A DNA stretch of 64,000 nucleotides. Source: Parabacteroides sp. TM07-1AC (GTDB taxonomy: Bacteria; Bacteroidota; Bacteroidia; Bacteroidales; Tannerellaceae). The position numbers were made by a program, and so were the translations under genes. Numbering within the stretch: position 1 is the stretch's first letter; each line of letters starts with the position of its first letter. This document shows positions 36,806 to 44,761 of this stretch, piece after piece. The notes under the pieces were generated by a model that searched no databases, was not told the DNA's origin, and worked only from the letters and a program-made list of their open reading frames with translations. Where the stretch lies: the NCBI RefSeq assembly GCF_003480915.1, contig NZ_QUKD01000003.1, forward strand, positions 365,424 through 429,423, given 5' to 3'.

Positions 36806-36835
36806 CAAATTTAGGAAAACATTTGATTCCGCAAA
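36806..36835 (-). promoter_or_regulatory. Promoter of the ECF sigma gene
   Basis: On the minus strand TTTG (36832-36835), 18 bases, then TAAATTTG (36806-36813) approximates TTTG-N19-TAnnTTTG. The start site would fall near 36800, giving an almost leaderless mRNA from ATG 36796. Confidence 0.65.
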
Positions 36836-36856
36836 ACACTAAATCGAATATGTCAT

Positions 36857-36908
36857 AAAAAAGAGGCGTGAGGATTGTTGATATAAATAACACCTCACAC
36901 CTTTTTTT
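36857..36908 (-). terminator. Intrinsic terminator of the fucosidase/corrinoid operon
   Basis: AGGCGTGAGG and CCTCACACCT form a stem with an A-run on one side and a T-run on the other (36857-36908). On the minus strand a GGTGTGAGG/CCTCACGCC stem is followed by TTTTTT. It lies directly after the fucosidase stop. Confidence 0.88.
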
Positions 36909-38432
36909 CTACTCAATCTTCAATACATGTGCGAAGTTTGACGGTTTGCGAGTCGGGTACTTAACCTCTAAACCCTCCTCTGTATGTTTCCATTCAAGCA
37001 TTTCGTCACTGCCCAGCATGGATACAGATGTAATCTTTCTGTCGGGATCAGCTTTTTTAGCTAACGAATGAATGAAAATCCGATCGTCTGACCAAGCCAA
37101 CGAAATAGCATACAAGGTCTCTCCTTTCGTTGTGAACCGGATATCCTGTGATGTATATTCAGCTTGCTTGTTATCCGTCATATACCCATATTCACTTTTA
37201 TTATTTCCTTCCCCAGAAACAACCCATGGCCGTGTTCCATAAATTGCTTCTCCGTTCACTTTCAGCCAGTCTCCAATTTCATGTAAGACCTTCTGCTGTT
37301 TTTCCGGAATCGTACCATCGGCTTTGGGACCGACATTCAATAATAAATTCCCGTTTTTGCTCACAATATCTACTAAGTCATCAATGATATGGTTGGTCGA
37401 TTTCAAATCATTTTCATCTTCCATATAAAACCAAAAGACTTTACCGATCGAAGTATCTGTTTGCCAAGGGTACGGACGGATTTCATCACTTTTTCCCCGT
37501 TCTATATCAAATACCTGAATATTGTCACCATATCCAAATTTAGTATTTACGACAACTTCCTTATTCCAGTCGACTGCATTATTGTAATAATAAGCCAGAA
37601 ATTTATAGAACGTTTCTTGAAACGGTTGCTTACCGACTGTCCAGTCAAAATAAAGAAGCTCCGGTTGATACTGGTCGATCAACTCGTACATATGCGTCAA
37701 CCAGTTTTGCCGAGAATGTTCATTAGAACCCGGGAATTTATCATAAACAGGATCAAGTGTTCCTCCATCAGGAGCTTCGATGCGTTCCCCATACAAAGAA
37801 ATAGTCGTATCTTGCACATCAGAAGGAATTTCCATTCCTTTGTTATAAAACCAGCAATGTTCAGCACGATGAGATGAAAGACCAAAATGCAGGTTCTCTC
37901 CCTGAATAGCATCCTTCAATTCTTTCATTAAATCTCTCTTCGGTCCCATCTTTACAGAATTCCATGGGTTAAATGTACTGTTATACAACGCAAAACCATC
38001 ATGGTGTTCTGCTACGGGCACGACATAAGTAGCCCCTGCTTCTTTAAAAAGTCTTGCCCAGGCCCAGGGATCAAACTTTTCAGCTTTGAACATGGGTATA
38101 AATTCTTTATAACCGAACTCTGTGACCGGACCATATTTTTTTAGATGATGCTGATGCACATGACTGTCCTTATCATACATGCCACGGGCATACCAACCAT
38201 CGAAAGCCGGAACAGAAGCTGGTCCCCAATGAATGAATATTCCAAATTTACCATCACGAAACCAATCCGGAATCTTATAACTTTGAGCAATAGATGCCGA
38301 ATCTGGTTGATACAAGTCTGTTCCTTTTGGAGAGGCTACACGGGTAGTATCGGGGACATACTTATTTCCCGATGTACAAGCCATACACAATGTTAATCCT
38401 CCCAAAAGCAATAGATTTAAATTACATTTCAT
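36909..38432 (-). CDS. Alpha-L-fucosidase, GH29 family lipoprotein
   Basis: A 507-residue GH29 enzyme with a lipobox (LTLCMAC, Cys 19). The catalytic barrel has WFRDGKFGIFIHWGPASVPAF near 57, AEHHDGFALYNSTFNPWNS near 141 and the nucleophile Asp at about 263 in ELLYFDWTVGK. The sequence NGNLLLNVGPKADGTIPEKQ and the C-terminal beta-sandwich fit the classical (GH29-A-like) type, unlike the fucosidase at the left window edge. It is the last gene of the corrinoid operon; its ATG lies 7 bases after the preceding stop. Confidence 0.95.
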   Translation of the reverse strand: MKCNLNLLLLGGLTLCMACTSGNKYVPDTTRVASPKGTDLYQPDSASIAQSYKIPDWFRDGKFGIFIHWGPASVPAFDGWYARGMYDKDSHVHQHHLKKYGPVTEFGYKEFIPMFKAEKFDPWAWARLFKEAGATYVVPVAEHHDGFALYNSTFNPWNSVKMGPKRDLMKELKDAIQGENLHFGLSSHRAEHCWFYNKGMEIPSDVQDTTISLYGERIEAPDGGTLDPVYDKFPGSNEHSRQNWLTHMYELIDQYQPELLYFDWTVGKQPFQETFYKFLAYYYNNAVDWNKEVVVNTKFGYGDNIQVFDIERGKSDEIRPYPWQTDTSIGKVFWFYMEDENDLKSTNHIIDDLVDIVSKNGNLLLNVGPKADGTIPEKQQKVLHEIGDWLKVNGEAIYGTRPWVVSGEGNNKSEYGYMTDNKQAEYTSQDIRFTTKGETLYAISLAWSDDRIFIHSLAKKADPDRKITSVSMLGSDEMLEWKHTEEGLEVKYPTRKPSNFAHVLKIE

Positions 38433-38439
38433 TCCCCTT

Positions 38440-39687
38440 CTATTTTTTATTAAATTCTTTTACCGCATCAAACATGGCGATAATATTTTTCGGTGGAACA
38501 TCCGGAAGTATATTATGTACAGTATTAAAGACAAAGCCACCACCGGACGACATGATCTCCAAACGCTCCAACACCTGTTCACGCACCTGATCCGGCGTAC
38601 CGTTATTCAATGTACCGACGGTTTCTACGCCACCGCCCCAGAAAGTACAATCCTGTCCGAATTCTTTTTTCAGGAACTCTGGGGACATATCCACGGCATT
38701 GGTTTGTACCGGGTTGAATACTTCGATCCCTGCCTCGATCATATGGGGCATCAATGAAGAGATAGAGCCACAGGAATGGATAAAAGTATGCATCCGGCTA
38801 TGTGATTTGACATAATCACATAACTGCTTATGGCGGGGTTTGAAAAGAGTCTTATAAGTATCCGGATCCATGAACGGACCGGTCGTCATTCCGAGGTCAT
38901 CCCCGAAACGGATAATGTCTACAACATCACCGACTGAAGCACAGACCTTTTCCAATGTTGCCAGGTGGCGTTCCAGTAATTCATCCAATACACGCTCCAC
39001 CTGATCCGGATCACAAAGCAGGTCCATCAGGAAATTATCCATCCGGCGCAGGAAAGTACCCCATTCAAAAAGGTTACAACCACAGACGATCATCAATGCC
39101 TTATCCGTTGTTTCCCGCAAATGCAAAGCATTTGCTCTCAACTGCTCCCAGAAACCATCATCGGCAGCATGATCCCAGGGACTGTGCACGTAACGCGACC
39201 AAAGGACACGCCCCATCTCGTCATCCAGACTATCATAGCTGTCGGGATAGCCATCCACATAAGGGAAATAAGACTGGTCAAAGAAGGTAGCACCTTTCGG
39301 CATCATTGCCAATACCCGCTTTCCGTCCGTATCATAGCAGTGATAAGAGCCATTCGGCTGTTCTATCGGGTGGAACCAGGCAGGATATAAAGCCTTATCT
39401 CCGTTAGCCAATATTGTTTCGTGCCAGTCGGATGGTTGTACATTAAACGTCCGCCCAATATCGAGGACATCGATACCGAACTGATCGATCAACGACATAT
39501 CCGGTTGTGCCAGTTGTTGCACGACGTCGTATATTTGCACCGGCAAATCGGTCCGTCCTAAATGTTTCAGCAAATTGGAGTAGGCAATTGCCGAGATACC
39601 TGAACTGGGAGTTGCTCCCATATCGACCGGAACACGGTCGGGCTCTTTATGAGCTATAGCTGATAAAACACGTTCTCTTGAAGTCAT
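38440..39687 (-). CDS. Uroporphyrinogen-decarboxylase/MtaA-fold protein, putative corrinoid methyltransferase (long paralogue)
   Basis: About 415 residues of the URO-D superfamily, which includes haem-pathway decarboxylases and zinc-dependent corrinoid methyltransferases. It starts TSRERVLSAIAHKEPDRVPVDMG, typical of the methyltransferase-like branch and not of HemE. A zinc-type His-x-Cys is at 304-306 (FIHSCGS), and a possible third ligand is His about 391 (TVHNILPDVPPKNI). The B12-binding protein, MetH-activation-like protein and second URO-D protein in the operon suggest it moves a methyl group between a substrate and the corrinoid. Substrate unknown. ATG 39687 is preferred to TTG 39696, which lies in the heptad repeat. 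Confidence 0.85.
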   Translation of the reverse strand: MTSRERVLSAIAHKEPDRVPVDMGATPSSGISAIAYSNLLKHLGRTDLPVQIYDVVQQLAQPDMSLIDQFGIDVLDIGRTFNVQPSDWHETILANGDKALYPAWFHPIEQPNGSYHCYDTDGKRVLAMMPKGATFFDQSYFPYVDGYPDSYDSLDDEMGRVLWSRYVHSPWDHAADDGFWEQLRANALHLRETTDKALMIVCGCNLFEWGTFLRRMDNFLMDLLCDPDQVERVLDELLERHLATLEKVCASVGDVVDIIRFGDDLGMTTGPFMDPDTYKTLFKPRHKQLCDYVKSHSRMHTFIHSCGSISSLMPHMIEAGIEVFNPVQTNAVDMSPEFLKKEFGQDCTFWGGGVETVGTLNNGTPDQVREQVLERLEIMSSGGGFVFNTVHNILPDVPPKNIIAMFDAVKEFNKK

Positions 39688-39692
39688 AATTT

Positions 39693-39720
39693 TCAATTCT
39701 CAATTTTCAATTTTTAATTC
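39693..39720. repeat. Heptad tandem repeat TCAATTY (x4)
   Basis: Units at 39693, 39700, 39707 and 39714 (TCAATTC, TCAATTT, TCAATTT, TTAATTC) with 7-bp period. They fill the gap between the RhaT-family gene and the start of the long URO-D gene. Same period as the TTGACAG arrays but a different word. Confidence 0.75.
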
Positions 39721-39723
39721 CCC

Positions 39724-40752
39724 TCACTCTCCTCCGCTCATCCCTATCACGAAAGAAGCAATCACTAATACAACCAGTCCTGCATACATCCAGGCTTTTG
39801 TCTTTGTATCCGTAGCTTTCCATTCTCCGCGATACAATCCCCAAAGGGTGGCAAAGACAATGGTCAACGACATCATAATTCCCCAAGCCGTAAACGAGAA
39901 CTCACCCATCCGGCTTTTCCCCATACCGAAAAAGATAAAGTTGATAAACCAAAGAAAGCCCGCCAAAGCACAATAGAGATAATTACTCAAAACGCCAACC
40001 TCCTTTGTTTTCATAAAGGCTTTCAGGTTATTATTCCTCTTCGACAGAAACAGGCACCATAACGCAGTAGCCAGAAAAGAGCCACCAAACAAAATAGGAA
40101 AGACAGGCAATGTCTGGAACAAGGGATTGACACCCGAAGCAATTATTGCAGACGAAATTTCTGTACCCTGCTCTATTCCTAAGGCTTGCGACGCACCGGT
40201 TATGCCGACGAATAGAACCAATAGCAATCCTTTCTTGAAATCAAGTTCCGGATTCGCTTCCGGTCCGGCTCCTTTATCTTTCCGATAACCGGCATATCCA
40301 CTCAAAGCTATACCGACTGCGGCAATCAACAGACCTGCTATCAACATCGTTCCACCGGATTGTTGCAGAAGAACGCTCAACCGCCCGTCGATAGCCGGAG
40401 GAATGATCGTCCCCAGTATCATCATCAACCCCAAAGAGAGCGAGAAGCCCAACGAAAGTCCCAGATAACGCAGGGAAAGTCCGAATGTCAGATTACAAAC
40501 GCCATAGATAAAACCTAATATAAAGATCCATCCCAATGTCTGTGCCGGAATCCCAGACAGCACATTCATAAAGCCCGGACAAAAAACATAACATGCCACT
40601 ACAGGGACAATCACATAAGCAAACAAACTATATATCAGCCAATAATTCTCCCAAGCCCAGTTACGGGTTCTTCCGAAGGGAATCGAAAAACTTCCTGAGG
40701 AGAAAGCTCCCATAGCAATCAGCCCGATTCCAAATAATAATTCAAATGTCAT
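39724..40752 (-). CDS. RhaT-family L-rhamnose/deoxysugar-proton symporter
   Basis: A 342-residue inner-membrane transporter with about ten helices. The N-terminus LLFGIGLIAMGAFSSGSFSIPFGRTRNWAWENYWLIYSLFAYVIVPV and the loop FGLSLRYLGLSLGFSLSLGLMMILGTIIPP are RhaT-like. RhaT imports L-rhamnose with protons. Beside a fucosidase the natural substrate could be L-fucose, L-rhamnose or a methylated derivative; sequence alone cannot decide. Confidence 0.88.
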   Translation of the reverse strand: MTFELLFGIGLIAMGAFSSGSFSIPFGRTRNWAWENYWLIYSLFAYVIVPVVACYVFCPGFMNVLSGIPAQTLGWIFILGFIYGVCNLTFGLSLRYLGLSLGFSLSLGLMMILGTIIPPAIDGRLSVLLQQSGGTMLIAGLLIAAVGIALSGYAGYRKDKGAGPEANPELDFKKGLLLVLFVGITGASQALGIEQGTEISSAIIASGVNPLFQTLPVFPILFGGSFLATALWCLFLSKRNNNLKAFMKTKEVGVLSNYLYCALAGFLWFINFIFFGMGKSRMGEFSFTAWGIMMSLTIVFATLWGLYRGEWKATDTKTKAWMYAGLVVLVIASFVIGMSGGE

Positions 40753-40757
40753 AACTC

Positions 40758-41459
40758 TTATTGGTTTTTCTCTCTAATATTCCGATACGCACAAGAGGTA
40801 CTGTTGCAAATGTCACAGCCATAAGATCGTTTTCTAACCTCATCCCCTATTCCTATAATTCCGCTAACCGATTTGATCGGCTGCATCAGGCAAGATTCAT
40901 TGATCGTGATCCCGGTCGGATGATCGCCGATATAGGCAAACAGATCACGCTGTCCAGAGAGTGGCCATTCGCAATAACCGGGACTATAACGGTTCGTGAT
41001 CTTCTTCCCCTGGTTCATCATCTCCTTTTCCAAATACAGCTGCACCTTATCCATCGCATTCTCAACGGTTGCCGAGCCAATCGACTCGACAACAAATGCT
41101 TCCAGAAAATCGCTATTCTGTTGATAGGCATGCGACAACTCAGTAAAAGTTTTCCCCGCCGTACAAAGAAATAAAGCGATCCGATCAGCACCTTGCATAT
41201 AACCACTGATTTTACGTCCTGTATGCAAACATCCCGAAGAACCATTGACTATTCCTTCTTTTACATTTACTTCCGGACAATCCAGCAGACGATATCCTCC
41301 GATGATCTCTTTCGAATCTTTCAATTCGTCAAAGGTTCTCTCCACAATCTCCGCAACGAGAACATAACTCTCCGAATCGGGAATCTGGAGGTATTCCATC
41401 AATACCGGTATTTCCGGACGAACCTCTTCAAACGAAAATGTATATGACCGGAACATCAT
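40758..41459 (-). CDS. Methionine-synthase activation-domain-like protein (corrinoid reactivation)
   Basis: A 233-residue protein resembling the stand-alone MetH activation domain, which binds S-adenosylmethionine and re-methylates oxidised cobalamin. Visible features are the central region NRYSPGYCEWPLSGQRDLFAYIGDHPTGITINESCLMQPIKSVSGIIGI and the C-terminal Cys cluster YGCDICNSTSCAYRN. In full MetH the RxSxGY-type loop (here RYSPGY) contacts SAM. Its start overlaps the preceding gene's stop by 4 bases, so it is tightly coupled to the short URO-D gene. Likely role: keeping the operon's corrinoid protein active. Confidence 0.82.
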   Translation of the reverse strand: MMFRSYTFSFEEVRPEIPVLMEYLQIPDSESYVLVAEIVERTFDELKDSKEIIGGYRLLDCPEVNVKEGIVNGSSGCLHTGRKISGYMQGADRIALFLCTAGKTFTELSHAYQQNSDFLEAFVVESIGSATVENAMDKVQLYLEKEMMNQGKKITNRYSPGYCEWPLSGQRDLFAYIGDHPTGITINESCLMQPIKSVSGIIGIGDEVRKRSYGCDICNSTSCAYRNIREKNQ

Positions 41460-42454
41460 CTTCCTTTATTAAAATCAGCTATTGCCTGATAGAACGCTTT
41501 GATATTCGCATCCGGAACCAAAGGTGGCATATCACAACCGGAAGAGATAACAAAGTTTTTATACTGCGATGTTTTTGATAATAGATCGGCTGTAGCCCGG
41601 TACACCTCTTCTGAAGTGGCTTGCTTCAGGATACCGACAGGATCGATGTTTCCCATCACGATAAGGTCTGACGGACATTGTTCCAGTGTCTCAACCATAT
41701 CCACTGCATTTCCGAAATGTAAAGCTGCGGCTCCGGAATCGATCATTGCTTGGGTGCATTGTCCTCTATTTCCGCAATTATGTAAGATCACAGTAAAGTC
41801 TTCATCCTGTACCGCCTCCACTATCTGCCGGACATAGACAGTCGAATACTCCTGACAGTCTTCATTGGAAAGTAAACCGGCAGCCGGTTCAGCCATAATC
41901 ACACCTGTAGCACCAATCGCTTTCAGTTCCCGACAATAAGCGGTAATATAAGCTGTACATTTATCCAATAATGTTTTTATCACATCCGGTTCGATATAAA
42001 TACCGACCATAATTTCTGACATATCGTAGAGCCTACCCGCCAAAGAGAAAGGACCGATACAACCGGACAGAACAGGTTTGTCTTTTATGTTTTCAACAGC
42101 CAGGCGGTTTGCTTTCAGGTATTCCGGCATTCGGCCGGCAGATAAAGAGGGAACCTGCAGATTGTTCACGGTATCTTCATCATATACCAGTCTGCCCGTA
42201 ACACTAGGCACTTCATGTTCCGGCATATTGATCGTACAACCAAAGGCCTCTGCCTCGACTGTCAAATCCATAATGACGGTACAAGCTGTTGTATGGTAAG
42301 TTTCCGTCACATTCCTGATTGCCTGATAGTGCACATTTCCATCCGTAACAGCGTCGATCACCTTCTTCCCGATCGCTTCAATACCGGGATGGGTCATAAT
42401 AGGGATAGCGATCCGTTTGTCACTATCCTGTAATTGTTTGATAAACTTATTCAT
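41456..42454 (-). CDS. Uroporphyrinogen-decarboxylase/MtaA-fold protein, putative corrinoid methyltransferase (short paralogue)
   Basis: A 332-residue URO-D fold protein close to the MtaA/MtbA type. The zinc ligands expected of that type are all present: His 225-x-Cys 227 (VILHNCGN) and Cys 307 (ISSGCDMPPLVP). AEPAAGLLSNEDCQEY and IVMGNIDPVGIL are further family blocks. MtaA-type enzymes transfer a methyl group from a methyl-corrinoid protein to a thiol acceptor. Coenzyme M is not expected in Bacteroidota, so the acceptor may be different. It lies 6 bases after the corrinoid-protein gene and overlaps the activation gene. Confidence 0.87.
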   Translation of the reverse strand: MNKFIKQLQDSDKRIAIPIMTHPGIEAIGKKVIDAVTDGNVHYQAIRNVTETYHTTACTVIMDLTVEAEAFGCTINMPEHEVPSVTGRLVYDEDTVNNLQVPSLSAGRMPEYLKANRLAVENIKDKPVLSGCIGPFSLAGRLYDMSEIMVGIYIEPDVIKTLLDKCTAYITAYCRELKAIGATGVIMAEPAAGLLSNEDCQEYSTVYVRQIVEAVQDEDFTVILHNCGNRGQCTQAMIDSGAAALHFGNAVDMVETLEQCPSDLIVMGNIDPVGILKQATSEEVYRATADLLSKTSQYKNFVISSGCDMPPLVPDANIKAFYQAIADFNKGR

Positions 42455-42460
42455 ACGTTA

Positions 42461-43129
42461 TCAGGCTACGATTGAATCCAACCAGTTAATATTATCCTGC
42501 GGATCACGGGCATAAGCATCCGCTCCGATCTTTTGTGCAAACTCTGCATTCAACGGAGCTCCACCGACAACGACTTTAGTCTCGGGATATTTTGCCCGGA
42601 TAGTGGCGATCATCGGTTGCATATTACTCATGGTTGTAGTCAGCAAGGCAGACATGCCGCAAACAGCTCCCGGATGTTCGTCCAATGCCTGAATATACTT
42701 CTCGGCCGGCACATCCGTCCCCAGGTCGATCACTTCCCAACCGGCACCTTCCACCATCATACCCGTCAGGTTCTTGCCGATATCGTGCAAGTCGCCCATA
42801 ACGGTACCGATAACAAATACTCCTTTACGTTTGATCTCACCATTCTGAAAATAGGGTTTCAGGTGTTTCATGGCACTGTTCATCGCTTTAGCCGACAGCA
42901 ACATCTGCGGTACGAATATCTTTCCTTCCGTAAACTTATTACCGACCCGGTTCATTGCCGGGATCAGAGCATCATTCAGTACCGATTGAGGAGATAAGCC
43001 GCTCTCCAAAGCCTCACGGGTCAGTTCATCCGCACCGGGCAACCCTTTCATTGCTGGCGGATAGGGCGACGCCAAATTGATCTTGCCGAATTCCACGCAT
43101 TCGCCAAGTTTACTAATAATGTCATTCAT
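42461..43129 (-). CDS. Corrinoid (B12-binding) methyl-carrier protein
   Basis: A 223-residue two-domain protein: a helical cap (about 1-95, with LNDALIPAMNRVGNKFTEGKIFVPQMLLSAKAM) and a Rossmann B12 domain. The base-off/His-on motif DxHxxG is at 113-118 (GDLHDIGKN). The later SALLTTTM and VVVGGAPLN motifs are also present. This is the MtaC/MttC/MtmC type that shuttles methyl groups between two methyltransferases. ATG 43129 is preferred over in-frame TTG 43135. It is the second gene of the operon, after the mutarotase. Confidence 0.95.
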   Translation of the reverse strand: MNDIISKLGECVEFGKINLASPYPPAMKGLPGADELTREALESGLSPQSVLNDALIPAMNRVGNKFTEGKIFVPQMLLSAKAMNSAMKHLKPYFQNGEIKRKGVFVIGTVMGDLHDIGKNLTGMMVEGAGWEVIDLGTDVPAEKYIQALDEHPGAVCGMSALLTTTMSNMQPMIATIRAKYPETKVVVGGAPLNAEFAQKIGADAYARDPQDNINWLDSIVA

Positions 43130-43175
43130 GTTCAATAATATTTAAAGCTTGTTTATTTCGAAAGAGGCACTATAT

Positions 43176-43499
43176 TCAGTCCGTATGGAAAACTTCTTCC
43201 ATGGCCGCCCACCATTCTCCGGGTGCACGGTTCTCTATGGGTTGCTGACAGGGATCAGTGAGTTTCCACCATTCCTGTGTGGTCGGATCGGCAGCCATTC
43301 GTTGCATATCCTTTTCATAGTCATTTCCGATATATTCATAATAGCTATACAGCAGCCCGTCTTTATAATAAATTGAGTAATTGCGGATATTACACTCCCG
43401 GATCATAGCCAGTACCGCCGGCCATACGGCAGCATGTAATTTCTTGTATTCCTCCAGTTTTTCCGGCTTTATACCGATAATACTTCCATAACGTTTCAT
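43176..43499 (-). CDS. L-rhamnose mutarotase (RhaM) family protein
   Basis: A 107-residue alpha+beta-barrel mutarotase that interconverts sugar anomers. Family marks are KRYGSIIGIKPEKLEEYKKLHAAVWPAVLAMIRECNIRNYSIYY, with the conserved His 22, the YEY segment, and DPTTQEWWKLTDPCQQP near the C-terminus. The family acts on L-rhamnose and in some cases L-fucose. It is the first gene of the corrinoid/fucosidase operon, which makes a deoxyhexose the likely sugar. Confidence 0.92.
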   Translation of the reverse strand: MKRYGSIIGIKPEKLEEYKKLHAAVWPAVLAMIRECNIRNYSIYYKDGLLYSYYEYIGNDYEKDMQRMAADPTTQEWWKLTDPCQQPIENRAPGEWWAAMEEVFHTD

Positions 43500-43528
43500 A
43501 TTCTTCAGTCTATTAGATTAAGTATGAG

Positions 43529-43536
43529 CAAAAATA
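43529..43536 (-). promoter_or_regulatory. -7 element for the corrinoid/fucosidase operon
   Basis: TATTTTTG on the minus strand matches TAnnTTTG, 30 bases before the mutarotase ATG. It lies in the 151-bp divergent gap shared with the plus-strand FecR gene. No clear promoter was found for the FecR side. Confidence 0.55.
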
Positions 43537-43650
43537 GCAGAAGTAAAAGAGTTGAAGTTTTCAATTTGCGTGGTTCTTTTGACTGTTTCCGAGATTTGAA
43601 AAATTACTTAGTTCATAAAGGACTAAGTCACTAGATGCAATAAATAAAAA

Positions 43651-44634
43651 ATGACCCCGGAGAACGAACATATAAAACTAATCATTGGATATCTGCAAGG
43701 AACACTTGCGTCAGATAAAAATAATCGTTTTTACTCGTGGATAAATGAGAGTGAAAACAATAAAAAAGAATTCTTCGAAGTAAAAGCGATGTTTGATGCG
43801 GGGAAATCCACGTACAGTACACAAACGGTCAAGGAAAGCTGGGATCGTCTATTAGATAAAAGAAGATCAAGACAACATTTCAATATATGGCGACAAGTCG
43901 GTAGCTATGCCGCAGTAGCATTAGTTGCTGTTATTTTAAGTTCAACCTTTTTCTTCTCTTTCTTTAAAGATGAAAAGAAAGGTTTCTATACACGATATAT
44001 AGGAGGAGACGGTCTGGAGGCCGATGTCGTAGAATTACCAGACGGTACACATATCAGTCTCGGTTCTAAAACGACCTTTCATTATGACAAAGATTACGGT
44101 AAAGACAAACGTATCGTATATCTGGAAGGAGAAGCCTATTTTGAAGTAGCCAAACAAAAAGACAAACCATTCATAGTGAAGACTAATGAACAGGATATAG
44201 AAGCACTGGGCACAAAGTTCAATGTAATGGCTTATCCGCTAGATTCATTGGTGATAACCACATTATTGGAAGGTTCTGTTCGATTGACAACAATGAATCT
44301 GTCCCAGTCAACAATAATGAAGCCCGATCAACAGATTGTATATAATCGTAATACAAAACAATCTTCGCTTCAACATGTAGATGCCAGACAGTTTACTTCA
44401 TGGACGACAGGATATTACTATTTCTCCGAACAAAGCCTCAAAGCGATCCTTGACAGGCTGAGCCATGTTTACGGTGTCAAATTCACTGTCCTATCGGAAG
44501 ATTTATACAACCGTACATTTACAGGTACTTTTTATCGGGGGCAAAGTATAAAAGATATTATGGAGATAGTCAATTTATCCATACCGATAAAATACAAAAT
44601 AGAAGATCATCATGTAACCATGAATGAAATATAA
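43651..44634 (+). CDS. FecR-family anti-sigma factor without an adjacent sigma gene (PUL C)
   Basis: A 327-residue regulator. The cytoplasmic part runs 1-80, with a membrane segment at about 83-105 (VGSYAAVALVAVILSSTFFFSFF). The FecR domain has DVVELPDGTHISLGSKTTFHYDK and VYLEGEAYFEVAKQKDKPFIVKTNEQDIEALGTKFNVMAY, and a DUF4974-like domain ends the protein (FSEQSLKAILDRLSHVYGVKF). It precedes an STN-SusC, as in ECF-controlled loci, but no sigma gene lies next to it: upstream is only a divergent gap. The partner sigma must be elsewhere. Confidence 0.93.
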   Translation: MTPENEHIKLIIGYLQGTLASDKNNRFYSWINESENNKKEFFEVKAMFDAGKSTYSTQTVKESWDRLLDKRRSRQHFNIWRQVGSYAAVALVAVILSSTFFFSFFKDEKKGFYTRYIGGDGLEADVVELPDGTHISLGSKTTFHYDKDYGKDKRIVYLEGEAYFEVAKQKDKPFIVKTNEQDIEALGTKFNVMAYPLDSLVITTLLEGSVRLTTMNLSQSTIMKPDQQIVYNRNTKQSSLQHVDARQFTSWTTGYYYFSEQSLKAILDRLSHVYGVKFTVLSEDLYNRTFTGTFYRGQSIKDIMEIVNLSIPIKYKIEDHHVTMNEI

Positions 44635-44688
44635 CTAATTGTTAATCTTTAAATTGTAATAATCATGAGTGAGTAGAAAGAAAAAAGA

Positions 44689-44720
44689 AGAAGGGAAAAT
44701 CTTGCCGGATCCTCCCTTCT
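44689..44720 (+). terminator. Hairpin between fecR-type gene and susC (PUL C)
   Basis: AGAAGGGA (44689-44696) pairs with TCCCTTCT (44713-44720) around a 16-base loop. No T-run follows, so it is an RNA structure or weak terminator in the susC leader rather than a clear stop. Confidence 0.45.
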
Positions 44721-44761
44721 GAAATGTGTGATTCAATTAAACTTCCATTGCCGTGGAATTG

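Noticed and set aside
38440..42454. The two URO-D proteins as haem biosynthesis HemE
   Set aside because: They lack the HemE N-terminal signature, carry methyltransferase-type zinc ligands and lie in a corrinoid/sugar operon.
36909..43499. The corrinoid operon as a split methionine synthase only
   Set aside because: No homocysteine-binding or pterin-binding domain is present, and the sugar symporter, mutarotase and fucosidase would be unexplained. It is not fully excluded as a secondary use.
44753..44761. GTG at 44753 as the start of the PUL C SusC
   Set aside because: An ATG nine bases later is in frame and more usual, and the signal peptide lies further downstream in either case.
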